From Nocardia exalbida NBRC 100660 (GTDB taxonomy: Bacteria; Actinomycetota; Actinomycetes; Mycobacteriales; Mycobacteriaceae), in assembly GCF_000308575.1 (NCBI RefSeq), contig NZ_BAFZ01000119.1:1-64000 (forward strand): a stretch of 64,000 nt of DNA, given 5' to 3'. The notes under the pieces are model-generated. The model made no database searches and had not been told where the DNA came from. It was given only the letters and a program-made list of their open reading frames with translations. This document shows, one piece after another, positions 43,480-51,735 of the stretch; within the stretch, counting starts at the first letter, position 1, and every line of letters begins with the position of its first letter. Made by a program: the position numbers and the translations under genes.

Positions 43480-44706
43480 TCAGGCGGCCTGCGCCTTTCG
43501 CTGCATCCGCAGACCGGCCACCGTCATACCCAGTGCGGCGACGAGCAACAGCGCCAGCGTCCAGGCGAGGGTGGCGAAGCCGTGCGGCGCCGCCGCGGCG
43601 GCGACCAGCGGGCCGATGGTCGCGCCCACGTAGAAGCTGAACATCGCGACCGACATGGCGGCGGCGCGGGATTCGCCGCCCAGTTCGCCCGCGCTCTGCA
43701 GCACGGCCGGGGCGATGATGCCGAGTCCGCCGACCAGCACGGCCAGCAGGACGGCCAGCACGAGCGGATGGGTTCCCTCGAAGGTCGCGACCACCATCGC
43801 CGTCGCGGCGATGAGCACACCGAGCACGATTTGGCCGTGCTTGGACAGCCGGGCCAGCGGCACCGCGAGCACGGGCAGCGCGATCATCACCGGCAGCGCG
43901 CCCGCCCGCAGCGCCAGCAGTTCGCCCGAGCCGCGGACCACCCCGGTCAGTTCCAGGCCGGTGTACACCCCGACCATCACCGCCATGCTCATCGCGCCCG
44001 CGATCAGCATCGGCACCAGCGCCCGGATGCGCAGCACCGCGGGAATCGCGGCGTAGCTGTGCCGCAGCGGCTTGTCCCGCCCGGTGGGCGCGTCGGCCAG
44101 CAACGCCGACCGCAACGCCAGCGCGAGGACGGCGAACCCGATCGCGGAGGCGACGAACACCGTGCGCCACGGGAACGCGCCGACCATCCACTGCGACACG
44201 ATCTGCGCGACCACCGTCGCCGCGAGAAACGAGGTTGCCACGGACATGGTGGCCACGGCACGGTGCGCTGGGGTGATGCGGGTCGCCACATAAGCCATGA
44301 TCGCGGGCGGAATCGAGCCGACCACCAAGCCCTGCGCCACCCGCAGGGCGACGGCCAAGGGGGCGCTGAACGCCAAGCCGGTCAACAGGGTGACCACCGC
44401 GGCCGCCAGCATGCCGGTGACCAGCACCCGGCGGTGACCGTAGCGATCCGACAGCGGCCCGAACAGGACGAAACCGCCCGCGTAGCCGAAGGCGAACGCG
44501 CTGATGATCCAGGTCATCGCCGCCGAGCCGACACCCCAGTCGGCCCGCATGGCGGTGAAAAGCGGGATGGGAACGTACATCTGACCGGTGGCCAGCAGTG
44601 CGGCGAGGACGAAGAAAGGCAGGGTGCGCCCGGTGTGGGCTCGCGCCGAGGTGTCTCGGCCGCGCGTCCGGGCCGGAGCCGCGGACTGGAAGGTGGACAT
44701 TGCCAT
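43480..44706 (-). CDS. MFS transporter (drug-efflux-like)
   Basis: A 408-residue major facilitator with 12 predicted helices. Motif A is FGPLSDRYGHRRVLVTG; an Arg/Ala-rich tail precedes the first helix. It resembles the YnfM/arabinose-efflux group of proton-driven exporters. Starts at 44706 or 44700 (MAMSTF or MSTF); neither has a clear ribosome binding site. It is divergent from a TetR regulator across a palindromic operator, the usual layout of an inducible exporter. Confidence 0.9.
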   Translation of the reverse strand: MAMSTFQSAAPARTRGRDTSARAHTGRTLPFFVLAALLATGQMYVPIPLFTAMRADWGVGSAAMTWIISAFAFGYAGGFVLFGPLSDRYGHRRVLVTGMLAAAVVTLLTGLAFSAPLAVALRVAQGLVVGSIPPAIMAYVATRITPAHRAVATMSVATSFLAATVVAQIVSQWMVGAFPWRTVFVASAIGFAVLALALRSALLADAPTGRDKPLRHSYAAIPAVLRIRALVPMLIAGAMSMAVMVGVYTGLELTGVVRGSGELLALRAGALPVMIALPVLAVPLARLSKHGQIVLGVLIAATAMVVATFEGTHPLVLAVLLAVLVGGLGIIAPAVLQSAGELGGESRAAAMSVAMFSFYVGATIGPLVAAAAAPHGFATLAWTLALLLVAALGMTVAGLRMQRKAQAA

Positions 44707-44740
44707 GGCACGAAGGTAGGCCTGCGCCAGGCCATCTGTC

Positions 44741-44756
44741 AACCAAATAGTTGGTT
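44741..44756. promoter_or_regulatory. TetR operator between MFS and tetR genes
   Basis: AACCAA (44741-44746) and TTGGTT (44751-44756) form a perfect inverted repeat with a four-base spacer in the divergent promoter region, as expected for a TetR dimer controlling both genes. Confidence 0.6.
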
Positions 44757-44780
44757 TAATGGGATGGTAAAGTGTCGGTC

Positions 44781-45626
44781 ATGACGGCCACGATCAAACG
44801 CAGTGACGCGACCAGGCAGGCCCTGTTGCGCGCCGCCCGCGAAGAATTCGCGCAGTACGGGCTGGCCGGCGCGCGGGTCGACCGGATCGCCGAGGCGGCG
44901 GGCGTCAACAAGGAACGCATCTACGGACTGTTCGGCAGCAAGGACAAGCTGTTCGACGTCATCCTGATCGACACGCTGCGCGAGTTCATCGACGTGGTCA
45001 AGCCGTTGGCCGACACCGAACCCGGGGCCTACGTCGGCAAGCTGTTCGACTATCACCGGGACAATCCCCAGCTGTTGCGATTGCTGCTGTGGGAGGCGTT
45101 GCACCGCGGCGCCGACGCGCACGACATCGACGGCTGGCGCGCCGCGCACTACGTGCAGAAATTCGATCGCGCCCAGGAACAGTTCGACGTCGACTCCGCG
45201 AACGCGGGCCGCCTGCTGCTGGCCCTGTGCGGCCTGGCCAACTGGTCGCACGCCGTCCCGCAGACCACCAGACTGCTGCTCGGCGAGGCCGCCGCGGAGG
45301 ACAAGGACGCCACCCGCGCGTTCCTGATGGAGTTCGCCAGGGCGGCGATGCGCCGGGACGCGGCCCCTGGTGAGCGGGAAGCCCGCCTCCCGGAGGTCGA
45401 ACTGGTCAATGAATTGACCACCAGCGACGAGCAGCCCGGCGTGGACCGCGCCGCCCAGCGACTCCGCGACGCCCAAGCCGCCGCCGAAGCCGCCCGCACC
45501 GAACTCGCCACCGCCCTGAAGGCCGCCCACGCCGCAGGCACGAGCGCCAACCAGCTCGCCAGACAGGTATCGGGCACCCTGTCCCGCCCCGTCGTGCTCA
45601 AACTGCTCTCCCAACCCGAGAGCTGA
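44781..45626 (+). CDS. TetR-family regulator with C-terminal helical extension
   Basis: A 281-residue protein, longer than the usual ~200. The HTH is ALLRAAREEFAQYGLAGARVDRIAEAAGVNKERIYGLFGSKDKLF (residues ~13-57), followed by a normal ligand domain. Past residue ~200 it adds an Ala-rich helix (RAAQRLRDAQAAAEAARTEL) and an HTH-like end, AAHAAGTSANQLARQVSGTLSRPVV. The extra module resembles short DNA-binding tails in other actinobacterial proteins; its role is not known. Divergent from the MFS exporter. Confidence 0.85.
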   Translation: MTATIKRSDATRQALLRAAREEFAQYGLAGARVDRIAEAAGVNKERIYGLFGSKDKLFDVILIDTLREFIDVVKPLADTEPGAYVGKLFDYHRDNPQLLRLLLWEALHRGADAHDIDGWRAAHYVQKFDRAQEQFDVDSANAGRLLLALCGLANWSHAVPQTTRLLLGEAAAEDKDATRAFLMEFARAAMRRDAAPGEREARLPEVELVNELTTSDEQPGVDRAAQRLRDAQAAAEAARTELATALKAAHAAGTSANQLARQVSGTLSRPVVLKLLSQPES

Positions 45627-45893
45627 CCCCACACCCACCGGCACGCGGCGCGGCAACGTCACTCGAATCGGCCGCCAACCACCCTGTCACCGCAACATCA
45701 ACCCGAATAGTCAGCGTTGCACGCGGTCGAGAGCCGACGACACACGCAGCACGCAACCACCCGGCCCCGCGCTCGCCACCAGTCGAATCGACCTTCATCC
45801 GCCAGGGCGCGCACTTCATCCGGACCTCGAATGCCGACGCGCCCGGCGCACCGCCACCACGTCTTTCGAGCGAAGCGAGACCGAGCATGCGCC

Positions 45894-46009
45894 GTTCGCG
45901 GCCCGGCTCGTGTCCGAGTGGCCGCCGCGTCCGCGACGAAGTCGCCAGCGGTGGTCGCTCGGACGCGAGCCACAAAGGGGCCGCGAACACGCCGCGACGA
46001 AGTCGCGGC
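45894..46009. repeat. Dispersed palindromic repeat, complete copy R3
   Basis: GTTCGCGGCCC (45894-45904) pairs with GGGCCGCGAAC (45978-45988). Inner arms CTCGTGTCCGAG and CTCGGACGCGAG are the same as in R1. A hairpin GCCGCGAC-gaa-GTCGCGGC (45991-46009) follows directly. It lies past the fadE stop on that strand, within a 391-base gap (45627-46017) that holds no gene I recognise. Its last 44 bases (45967-46010) are identical to R4. Confidence 0.75.
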
Positions 46010-46017
46010 AATTGGAC

Positions 46018-47847
46018 TCAGAACGCGGCTTCGTCCAGGTTCATGATGTCGTCGTCGAGTGCGGCGATTATCCCGCGCACCGCGGCCAGGTTCGGCAGCA
46101 CGTTCTTCGCGAAGAAGCTCGCGACGGCGACCTTTCCGGCGTAGAAAGCACGGTCCTTCTCCGGCGCGTCGGTGGCCAGTGCGGTGGCCGCGATCTCCGC
46201 CTGCACCAGCAGGCGCCAGCCGATGAGCAGGTCGCCGACGGCGAGCAGGAAGCGCACCGAACCGAGGCCGACCTTGTACAGCTCGGTGGGCTTCTGCTGG
46301 GCGGCCATCAGGAAGCCGGTGAGCGAGGCGGCCATCGCCTGCACGTCCTCCGCGGCCGTGCGCAGCAGGTCGCGCTCGGTGTCGAACCGTCCGGTCTTGG
46401 CGTCGAGGAACGCCGCGATCCGCGCGCTGACGTGCCCGAGCGCCGCACCTTTGTCGCGAATGATCTTGCGGAAGAAGAAGTCCTGCGCCTGGATGGCGGT
46501 GGTGCCTTCGTAGAGCGAGTCGATCTTCGCGTCGCGGATGTATTGCTCGATCGGGTAGTCCTGGAGATAACCGGAGCCGCCCAAGGTCTGCAACGACTCG
46601 GTGAGGTACTGGTAGGCGCGCTCGGAACCGACGCCCTTGACGATCGGCAGCAGCAGATCGTTCACCCGGTGCGCCAGATCGGGGTCGGCGCCCGAAACGA
46701 GCTGGGCCACATCGGCGTTCTGGTGCGCGGCGGTGTACAGGTACACCGCGCGCAGGCCCTCGGCGTACGCCTTCTGCATCGCCAGTGAACGACGCACGTC
46801 CGGATGCCGGGTGATGGACACGCGGGGCGCGGCCTTGTCGGTCATCTGGGTCAGATCAGCGCCCTGGACACGTTCTCTGGCGTAGTCGAGCGCGTTGAGA
46901 TAACCCGTCGACAAGGTGCCGGAGGATTTGACGCCGACCATCATGCGCGCGTTCTCGATCACCTGGAACATCTGCGCGATGCCGTTGTGCACCTCGCCGA
47001 CCAGCCAGCCCTTGGCCGGTACGCCGTGGCCGCCGAAGGTCAGCTCGCAGGTGGGCGAGGATTTCAGGCCCATCTTGTGCTCGACCCCGGTGACGTACAC
47101 GCCGTTGCGCTCGCCGAGTGCCAAGGTCTCGGGGTCGAAGAGGAACTTCGGCACGTAGAACAGCGACAGGCCCTTGGTGCCCGGTCCGGCGCCCTCCGGC
47201 CGGGCCAGCACCAGGTGGAAGACGTTATCGGCGGTGTCGCCGACCTCCGCGCCGGAGATGAACCGCTTGACGCCCTCGATGTGCCAGGTGCCGTCTTCTT
47301 GCGGGATCGCCTTGGTGCGTCCCGCGCCGACGTCGGATCCGGCGTCGGGCTCGGTCAGCACCATGGTGCCCTGCCAGCCCTTCTCGAGGCCGAGCGTGGC
47401 CCAGTGCCGCTGCTGCTCGGTGCCGACGTTGTACAGCACGGACGCCATGACCGGCCCCATGTTGAAGAACGACGCCGAGGGATTGGCGCAGGTGATCATC
47501 TCGGCGACGGCCCAGACCAGCGCCGCGGGCGCCGGGGTGCCGCCCATGCCCTCCGGCATGCCCAGCCTGCTCCAGCCCGCGTCGCGCACGGCGGCGACGG
47601 TCCTACGGAGCGGCTCCGGAACAGAGACCGAGAAGGTGGGCGCGTCATAGGCCACCGGATCGCGATCGGCCGCCGCGAAGGAGTCCGCCACCGGCCCCTC
47701 GGCCAGTCGCCGAACCTCCGCGAGGATCTCCCGGGCGGTGTCGGAATCGAGGTCGCCGTAGGCGCCGGTATCGAGGAGTTTGTCCAGCTCGAGCACTTCG
47801 AACAGGTTGAACTCGATATCCCGCACGTTCGCCTTGTAGTGGCCCAT
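46018..47847 (-). CDS. Acyl-CoA dehydrogenase, FadE5-like
   Basis: A 609-residue long-form acyl-CoA dehydrogenase oxidising acyl-CoA to the 2-enoyl-CoA with FAD. The N-terminal MGHYKANVRDIEFNLFEVL is the mark of the FadE5 group. MVLTEPDAGSDVG is the FAD/substrate region and YEGTTAIQAQDFF carries the catalytic Glu region. Length and architecture match the broad-substrate mycobacterial FadE5. Monocistronic, divergent from urtA across 374 bases. Confidence 0.92.
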   Translation of the reverse strand: MGHYKANVRDIEFNLFEVLELDKLLDTGAYGDLDSDTAREILAEVRRLAEGPVADSFAAADRDPVAYDAPTFSVSVPEPLRRTVAAVRDAGWSRLGMPEGMGGTPAPAALVWAVAEMITCANPSASFFNMGPVMASVLYNVGTEQQRHWATLGLEKGWQGTMVLTEPDAGSDVGAGRTKAIPQEDGTWHIEGVKRFISGAEVGDTADNVFHLVLARPEGAGPGTKGLSLFYVPKFLFDPETLALGERNGVYVTGVEHKMGLKSSPTCELTFGGHGVPAKGWLVGEVHNGIAQMFQVIENARMMVGVKSSGTLSTGYLNALDYARERVQGADLTQMTDKAAPRVSITRHPDVRRSLAMQKAYAEGLRAVYLYTAAHQNADVAQLVSGADPDLAHRVNDLLLPIVKGVGSERAYQYLTESLQTLGGSGYLQDYPIEQYIRDAKIDSLYEGTTAIQAQDFFFRKIIRDKGAALGHVSARIAAFLDAKTGRFDTERDLLRTAAEDVQAMAASLTGFLMAAQQKPTELYKVGLGSVRFLLAVGDLLIGWRLLVQAEIAATALATDAPEKDRAFYAGKVAVASFFAKNVLPNLAAVRGIIAALDDDIMNLDEAAF

Positions 47848-48022
47848 CTGGTCCTCCTCGACTCGAGTCCGCGGCCCGCCGCCGCGGCTTGGGACGGTTC
47901 AGATGTCGTACGAATCGAAGCGTGCCGCATCGCGGCGACGCTACGCAACCGTAGCCACATCCGCCCCGGCCAGCGGGTTTGCCCGGATCTCACAACCGTT
48001 CACCGTCCGTTTACGGGAAAGG

Positions 48023-48038
48023 TTCACACGAGCGAAAC
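48023..48038 (+). promoter_or_regulatory. urtA: GlnR-type nitrogen-control box upstream of urtA
   Basis: TTCAC-n6-GAAAC (48023-48038) fits the actinobacterial GlnR half-box pair gTnAc-n6-GaAAc and its AC-n9-AC core. Further GAAAC follows at 48042. It lies about 185 bases before the urtA start in the 47848-48221 gap. GlnR control of urea uptake is established in Streptomyces and Mycobacterium; binding here is inferred. Confidence 0.55.
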
Positions 48039-48107
48039 AGACGAAACGGACTTGTCATCGAGAGATATTCCGGCGCAACAAGTTCTGTCTACCGTTCGCA
48101 TCACGAA

Positions 48108-48139
48108 TACAGCCGTTGTATACAGCCCCGTCTACAGCC
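48108..48139 (+). repeat. Three TACAGCC direct repeats in the urtA leader
   Basis: TACAGCC begins at 48108, 48121 and 48133, spacing 13 and 12 bases, about 85 bases before urtA. The period is slightly above one helical turn. It may be a second regulator site or a leader feature; I do not recognise the motif. Confidence 0.5.
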
Positions 48140-48221
48140 GTGAGCGGGGCGAAGACGGCGGTATTCGCTGCGGCGCCCTGCCGACGCCGCCGCAATACCT
48201 GATGAGGAGAGGGTTCGCCCC

Positions 48222-49496
48222 ATGCCAGATTCCCGTGCCACCCATCGCTCCAGGCGTTTGGTCCGAGCGGTGGCGGTGCCCACCGCGGTCGCGCTCGCCG
48301 GCCTGTTGCTGACCGCCTGCGGCGCCAAGGACGACGCCTCGACCACCGGCTCCGGCGCCGCCTCCTGCGTCGACACCTCGAAGGACACGATCAAGGTCGG
48401 TTCGCTGCACTCGCTGTCCGGCACGATGGCCATCTCCGAGGTCACCGTCGCCAACTCGACCAAACTGGCCGTCGACCAGATCAACGCCGCGGGCGGCGTG
48501 CTCGGCAAGAAGATCGATCTGGTGCTCGAGGACGGCGCCTCGGACCCGAAGACCTTCGCGGAGAAGGCGGAGAAGCTGATCAGCTCCGACTGCGTCGCCG
48601 CGGTGTTCGGCGGCTGGACCTCGTCGAGCCGCAAGGCCATGAAGCCGAAATTCGAGAGCCTGAACTCGCTGCTCTACTACCCGGTCCAGTACGAGGGCCT
48701 GGAGGACAGCAAGAACATCTTCTACACCGGCGCGACCACCAACCAGCAGATCATTCCGGCGCTGGACTATCTCAAGCAGAAGGGCATCACGTCCCTGTAC
48801 CTGGTCGGCAGCGACTACGTCTTCCCGCAGACCGCCAATCGTGAGATCAAGGCGTACGCCGCCGCCAACGGCATCGAGATCAAGGGCGAGGACTACACCC
48901 CGCTCGGCTCCACCGACTTCTCCACCATCGTGAACAAGGTCCGCTCCGCCAAGGCGGGCGCGGTGTTCAACACCCTCAACGGCGACTCCAACGTCGCGTT
49001 CTTCCGCGAGTACAGCAACGCGGGCCTCAAAGCCGCGGAGATGCCGGTGATCTCGGTGTCCATCGCCGAGGAAGAGGTGGCGGGCATCGGCGCGCAGCAC
49101 ATCGCGGGCCAGCTCACCGCGTGGAACTACTACCAGACCGTGGACACCCCGGTGAACAAGAAGTTCGTCGCCGACTACAAGGCCGCCTTCGGCGCCGACA
49201 AGCCGACCTCGGACCCGATGGAAGCCGCCTACGCGTCGGTCTACCTCTGGAAGAACACCGTCGAGAAGGCGCGGTCGTTCAAGGTGGAGGACGTCCAGGC
49301 CGCCGCAGGCGGCGTCACCTTCGAGGCGCCCGAGGGCCTGGTCACCATCGACGGCTCCAACCACCACATCACCAAGACCGCCCGCATCGGCGAGATCCGT
49401 CCCGACGGACTCATCTACACCGTGTGGGACTCCGGCAAGGCCGTGACGCCGGATCCCTACCTGAAGTCCTACGACTGGGCCAAGGGCCTGAAGTAG
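48222..49496 (+). CDS. urtA: Urea ABC transporter substrate-binding lipoprotein
   Basis: A 424-residue branched-chain-type binding protein of the UrtA group. The signal peptide ends in lipobox LTAC (Cys33). Mature features are VGSLHSLSGTMAISE, FGGWTSSSRKAMKP and LNSLLYYPVQYEGLE, which are characteristic of UrtA rather than amino-acid binding proteins. GAGGAGAG lies upstream of the ATG. The 212-base gap before urtB contains two palindromic elements that could raise urtA expression over the rest of the operon. Confidence 0.96.
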   Translation: MPDSRATHRSRRLVRAVAVPTAVALAGLLLTACGAKDDASTTGSGAASCVDTSKDTIKVGSLHSLSGTMAISEVTVANSTKLAVDQINAAGGVLGKKIDLVLEDGASDPKTFAEKAEKLISSDCVAAVFGGWTSSSRKAMKPKFESLNSLLYYPVQYEGLEDSKNIFYTGATTNQQIIPALDYLKQKGITSLYLVGSDYVFPQTANREIKAYAAANGIEIKGEDYTPLGSTDFSTIVNKVRSAKAGAVFNTLNGDSNVAFFREYSNAGLKAAEMPVISVSIAEEEVAGIGAQHIAGQLTAWNYYQTVDTPVNKKFVADYKAAFGADKPTSDPMEAAYASVYLWKNTVEKARSFKVEDVQAAAGGVTFEAPEGLVTIDGSNHHITKTARIGEIRPDGLIYTVWDSGKAVTPDPYLKSYDWAKGLK

Positions 49497-49502
49497 TCCG
49501 CG

Positions 49503-49593
49503 GCTGTCCGCGGCCCGGCTACCGGTGCCCGCCCGGCGACCCAGTCGCCGCGGCGAGCACGCGGAGCGCGTAATGAGGGGGGCCGCGGACAGC
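49503..49593. repeat. Long inverted repeat after urtA, variant copy R5
   Basis: GCTGTCCGCGGCCC (49503-49516) pairs perfectly with GGGCCGCGGACAGC (49580-49593). It resembles the GTTCGCGGCCC family with a changed arm. It begins six bases after the urtA stop, so it is well placed as a partial terminator or an mRNA 3' stabiliser. Confidence 0.7.
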
Positions 49594-49644
49594 ATCGGAC
49601 ACCAGGGCACTCAACGCGCCCCGAGCGCCTCAACTCCCGGTTTC

Positions 49645-49688
49645 GAGCCACAAAGGGGCCGCGAACACGCCGCGACGAAGTCGCGGCA
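49645..49688. repeat. Dispersed palindromic repeat, right-arm copy R4
   Basis: 44 bases identical to the end of R3 (45967-46010), including GGGGCCGCGAAC and the GCCGCGAC-gaa-GTCGCGGC hairpin, without the left arm. It lies 20 bases before the urtB start, in the opposite sense relative to its host genes compared with R3. Confidence 0.75.
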
Positions 49689-49708
49689 GATCAAACACAG
49701 GAGCTCGC

Positions 49709-50593
49709 ATGGACGTTGTGATCGGACAGCTCTTCACCGGGTTGAGTCTGGGATCGATTCTCTTGCTCGCCGCGCTCGGCCTCTCGCTGACCTTCGGGCA
49801 GATGGGCGTGATCAACATGGCGCACGGCGAGTTCATCATGGCCGGTTGCTACACGACATACGTCGTGCAGAAGGTCATCTCGTCGGCGGGTGTCTCGCTC
49901 GTCGTCTCGCTGCTGATCGGCTTCCTGGTCGGCGGCCTGCTCGGCGCCGCGCTGGAGATGGGCCTGATCCGCTGGATGTACGACCGGCCGCTGGACACGT
50001 TGCTGGTCACCTTCGGCGTCGGGCTGGTGCTGCAACAGCTGGCCCGCGACATCTTCGGCGCGCCCGCCAAGAACGTGATCGCGCCGGAGTGGCTCAGCGG
50101 CGGCGTCACGATCCTGGGCGCGGTGGTACCGAAGACGCGCATCTTCATCCTCGTCCTGGCGGTGGTCGCGGTGACCGCGCTGGCCGCGGTGCTCAAGGCG
50201 ACTCCGCTCGGCCGCCGGATCCGCGCGGTGGTGCAGAACCGCGGCTTGGCCGAAACTTCCGGCGTATCCAGCCGTTTCACCGATATCAGCACGTTCTTCA
50301 TCGGCTCCGGCCTGGCGGGCGTGGCCGGTGTCGCGCTCACCCTGATCGGCTCGACCAGCCCGACCATCGGCCAGAGCTACTTGATCGATGCGTTCCTCGT
50401 GGTGGTCATCGGCGGGCTGGGCCAGATCAAGGGCACCGTGATCGCGGCGTTCGCGCTCGGCCTGCTCAATTCCTACATCGAATACTCGACCACCGCGTCC
50501 ATCGCGAAAGTCGTCGTCTTCGTCGTCATCGTGATCTTCCTGCAGGTCCGTCCGCAGGGCCTGTTCACCGTCCGGACAAGGAGTTTGGCATGA
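49709..50593 (+). CDS. urtB: Urea ABC transporter permease UrtB
   Basis: A 294-residue LivH-type permease with about eight helices. LSLTFGQMGVINMAHGEF is the family signature, and FLVVVIGGLGQIKGTVIAAF is near the end. The ATG at 49709 follows AGGAGCTCGC. The stop overlaps the urtC start (ATGA). It forms the channel with UrtC. Confidence 0.95.
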   Translation: MDVVIGQLFTGLSLGSILLLAALGLSLTFGQMGVINMAHGEFIMAGCYTTYVVQKVISSAGVSLVVSLLIGFLVGGLLGAALEMGLIRWMYDRPLDTLLVTFGVGLVLQQLARDIFGAPAKNVIAPEWLSGGVTILGAVVPKTRIFILVLAVVAVTALAAVLKATPLGRRIRAVVQNRGLAETSGVSSRFTDISTFFIGSGLAGVAGVALTLIGSTSPTIGQSYLIDAFLVVVIGGLGQIKGTVIAAFALGLLNSYIEYSTTASIAKVVVFVVIVIFLQVRPQGLFTVRTRSLA

Positions 50594-51735
50594 CCACACT
50601 CGTACAACGGTGGCGCGCGCATTCCTCGCTCACCGCGTTGGCCGGGTTCGCCGTCGCCGCCGTCCTGTTGTTCGCGGTCGCGCCCGCGGTGCTCAGCGAT
50701 TTCCGGCTCAACCTGCTGGCGAAGTTCTTGTGCTTCGCGATCGTCGCGGTTGGCATCGGGCTGGCCTGGGGACGCGGCGGAATGCTCACCCTCGGGCAGG
50801 GCGTGTTCTTCGGCATCGGCGCCTACATCATGGCCATGCATCTGCAGATGGCCGACGCCGCCCGGCTCGGCAACGACGTGCCGGAGTTCATGGAGATCGC
50901 GGGCATTCGCGAATTGCCGTCGTTCTGGACGCCGTTCGCGTCGGGCCCGGTGGCGCTGCTCGGCATCCTCGTGCTGCCCGCGCTGATCGCGGCGGCGCTC
51001 GGTTACGGCGTGTTCAAGCGCCGCGTGAAGGGCGCGTACTTCGCCATCCTCAGTCAGGCGCTCGCCGCCGCGCTGGCCATCCTGCTGACCGGCCAGCAGG
51101 CCATCGGCGGATTCACCGGTCTGTCGGATTTCCGCGCGTTCTTCGGGTTCAAGCTGTCCGACCCGGTCAACCGGCAGATGCTGTTCTTCATCGCGGCGGG
51201 CACGTTGCTGGTGGTGGTCGCGCTGGTGCGGCAGCTGATGCACAGCAGGTACGGCGAGTTGCTCGTCGCGGTGCGCGACCAGGAGGAGCGGGTGCGCTTC
51301 CTCGGATACGACCCGGCGAACGTGAAGATCGTCGCCTACGTGGTCGCGGCGTTCTTCGCCGGCATCGCCGGTGCGCTGTTCACTCCGATCGTCGGCATCA
51401 TCTCCCCCGCCGATATCGGCGTCGTTCCGTCCATCGCGTTTCTCATCGGCGTCGCGATCGGCGGCCGGACCACCCTGCTCGGGCCGGTACTCGGCGCGAT
51501 CGGCGTGGCATGGGCGCAGACGGCGCTGTCCGAGGAGTTCCCCTCGGGGTGGACGTATCTGCAAGGCGTGCTGTTCATCGTGGTGGTCGGTTTCGTGCCC
51601 GCGGGCCTCGCCGGATTGTGGCCCTTGCTGAAAGGTGTGCTGGGCAATCGGTTGCGGCGGCCCGCGGACCCGTCTGCCGCCGTGGTGGTCGAGGCGCTGC
51701 CGGAACCCGCGACGGAGAAGGTGGAATCGCGATGA
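50590..51735 (+). CDS. urtC: Urea ABC transporter permease UrtC
   Basis: A 381-residue LivM-type permease. LAWGRGGMLTLGQGVFFGIGAYIMAMH is the UrtC signature; SLSD-like GGFTGLSDFRAFFGF and VAYVVAAFFAGIAGALFTPIVGIISP follow. The ATG at 50590 overlaps the urtB stop, and its own stop overlaps urtD, so the operon is translationally coupled. Confidence 0.95.
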   Translation: MTTLVQRWRAHSSLTALAGFAVAAVLLFAVAPAVLSDFRLNLLAKFLCFAIVAVGIGLAWGRGGMLTLGQGVFFGIGAYIMAMHLQMADAARLGNDVPEFMEIAGIRELPSFWTPFASGPVALLGILVLPALIAAALGYGVFKRRVKGAYFAILSQALAAALAILLTGQQAIGGFTGLSDFRAFFGFKLSDPVNRQMLFFIAAGTLLVVVALVRQLMHSRYGELLVAVRDQEERVRFLGYDPANVKIVAYVVAAFFAGIAGALFTPIVGIISPADIGVVPSIAFLIGVAIGGRTTLLGPVLGAIGVAWAQTALSEEFPSGWTYLQGVLFIVVVGFVPAGLAGLWPLLKGVLGNRLRRPADPSAAVVVEALPEPATEKVESR

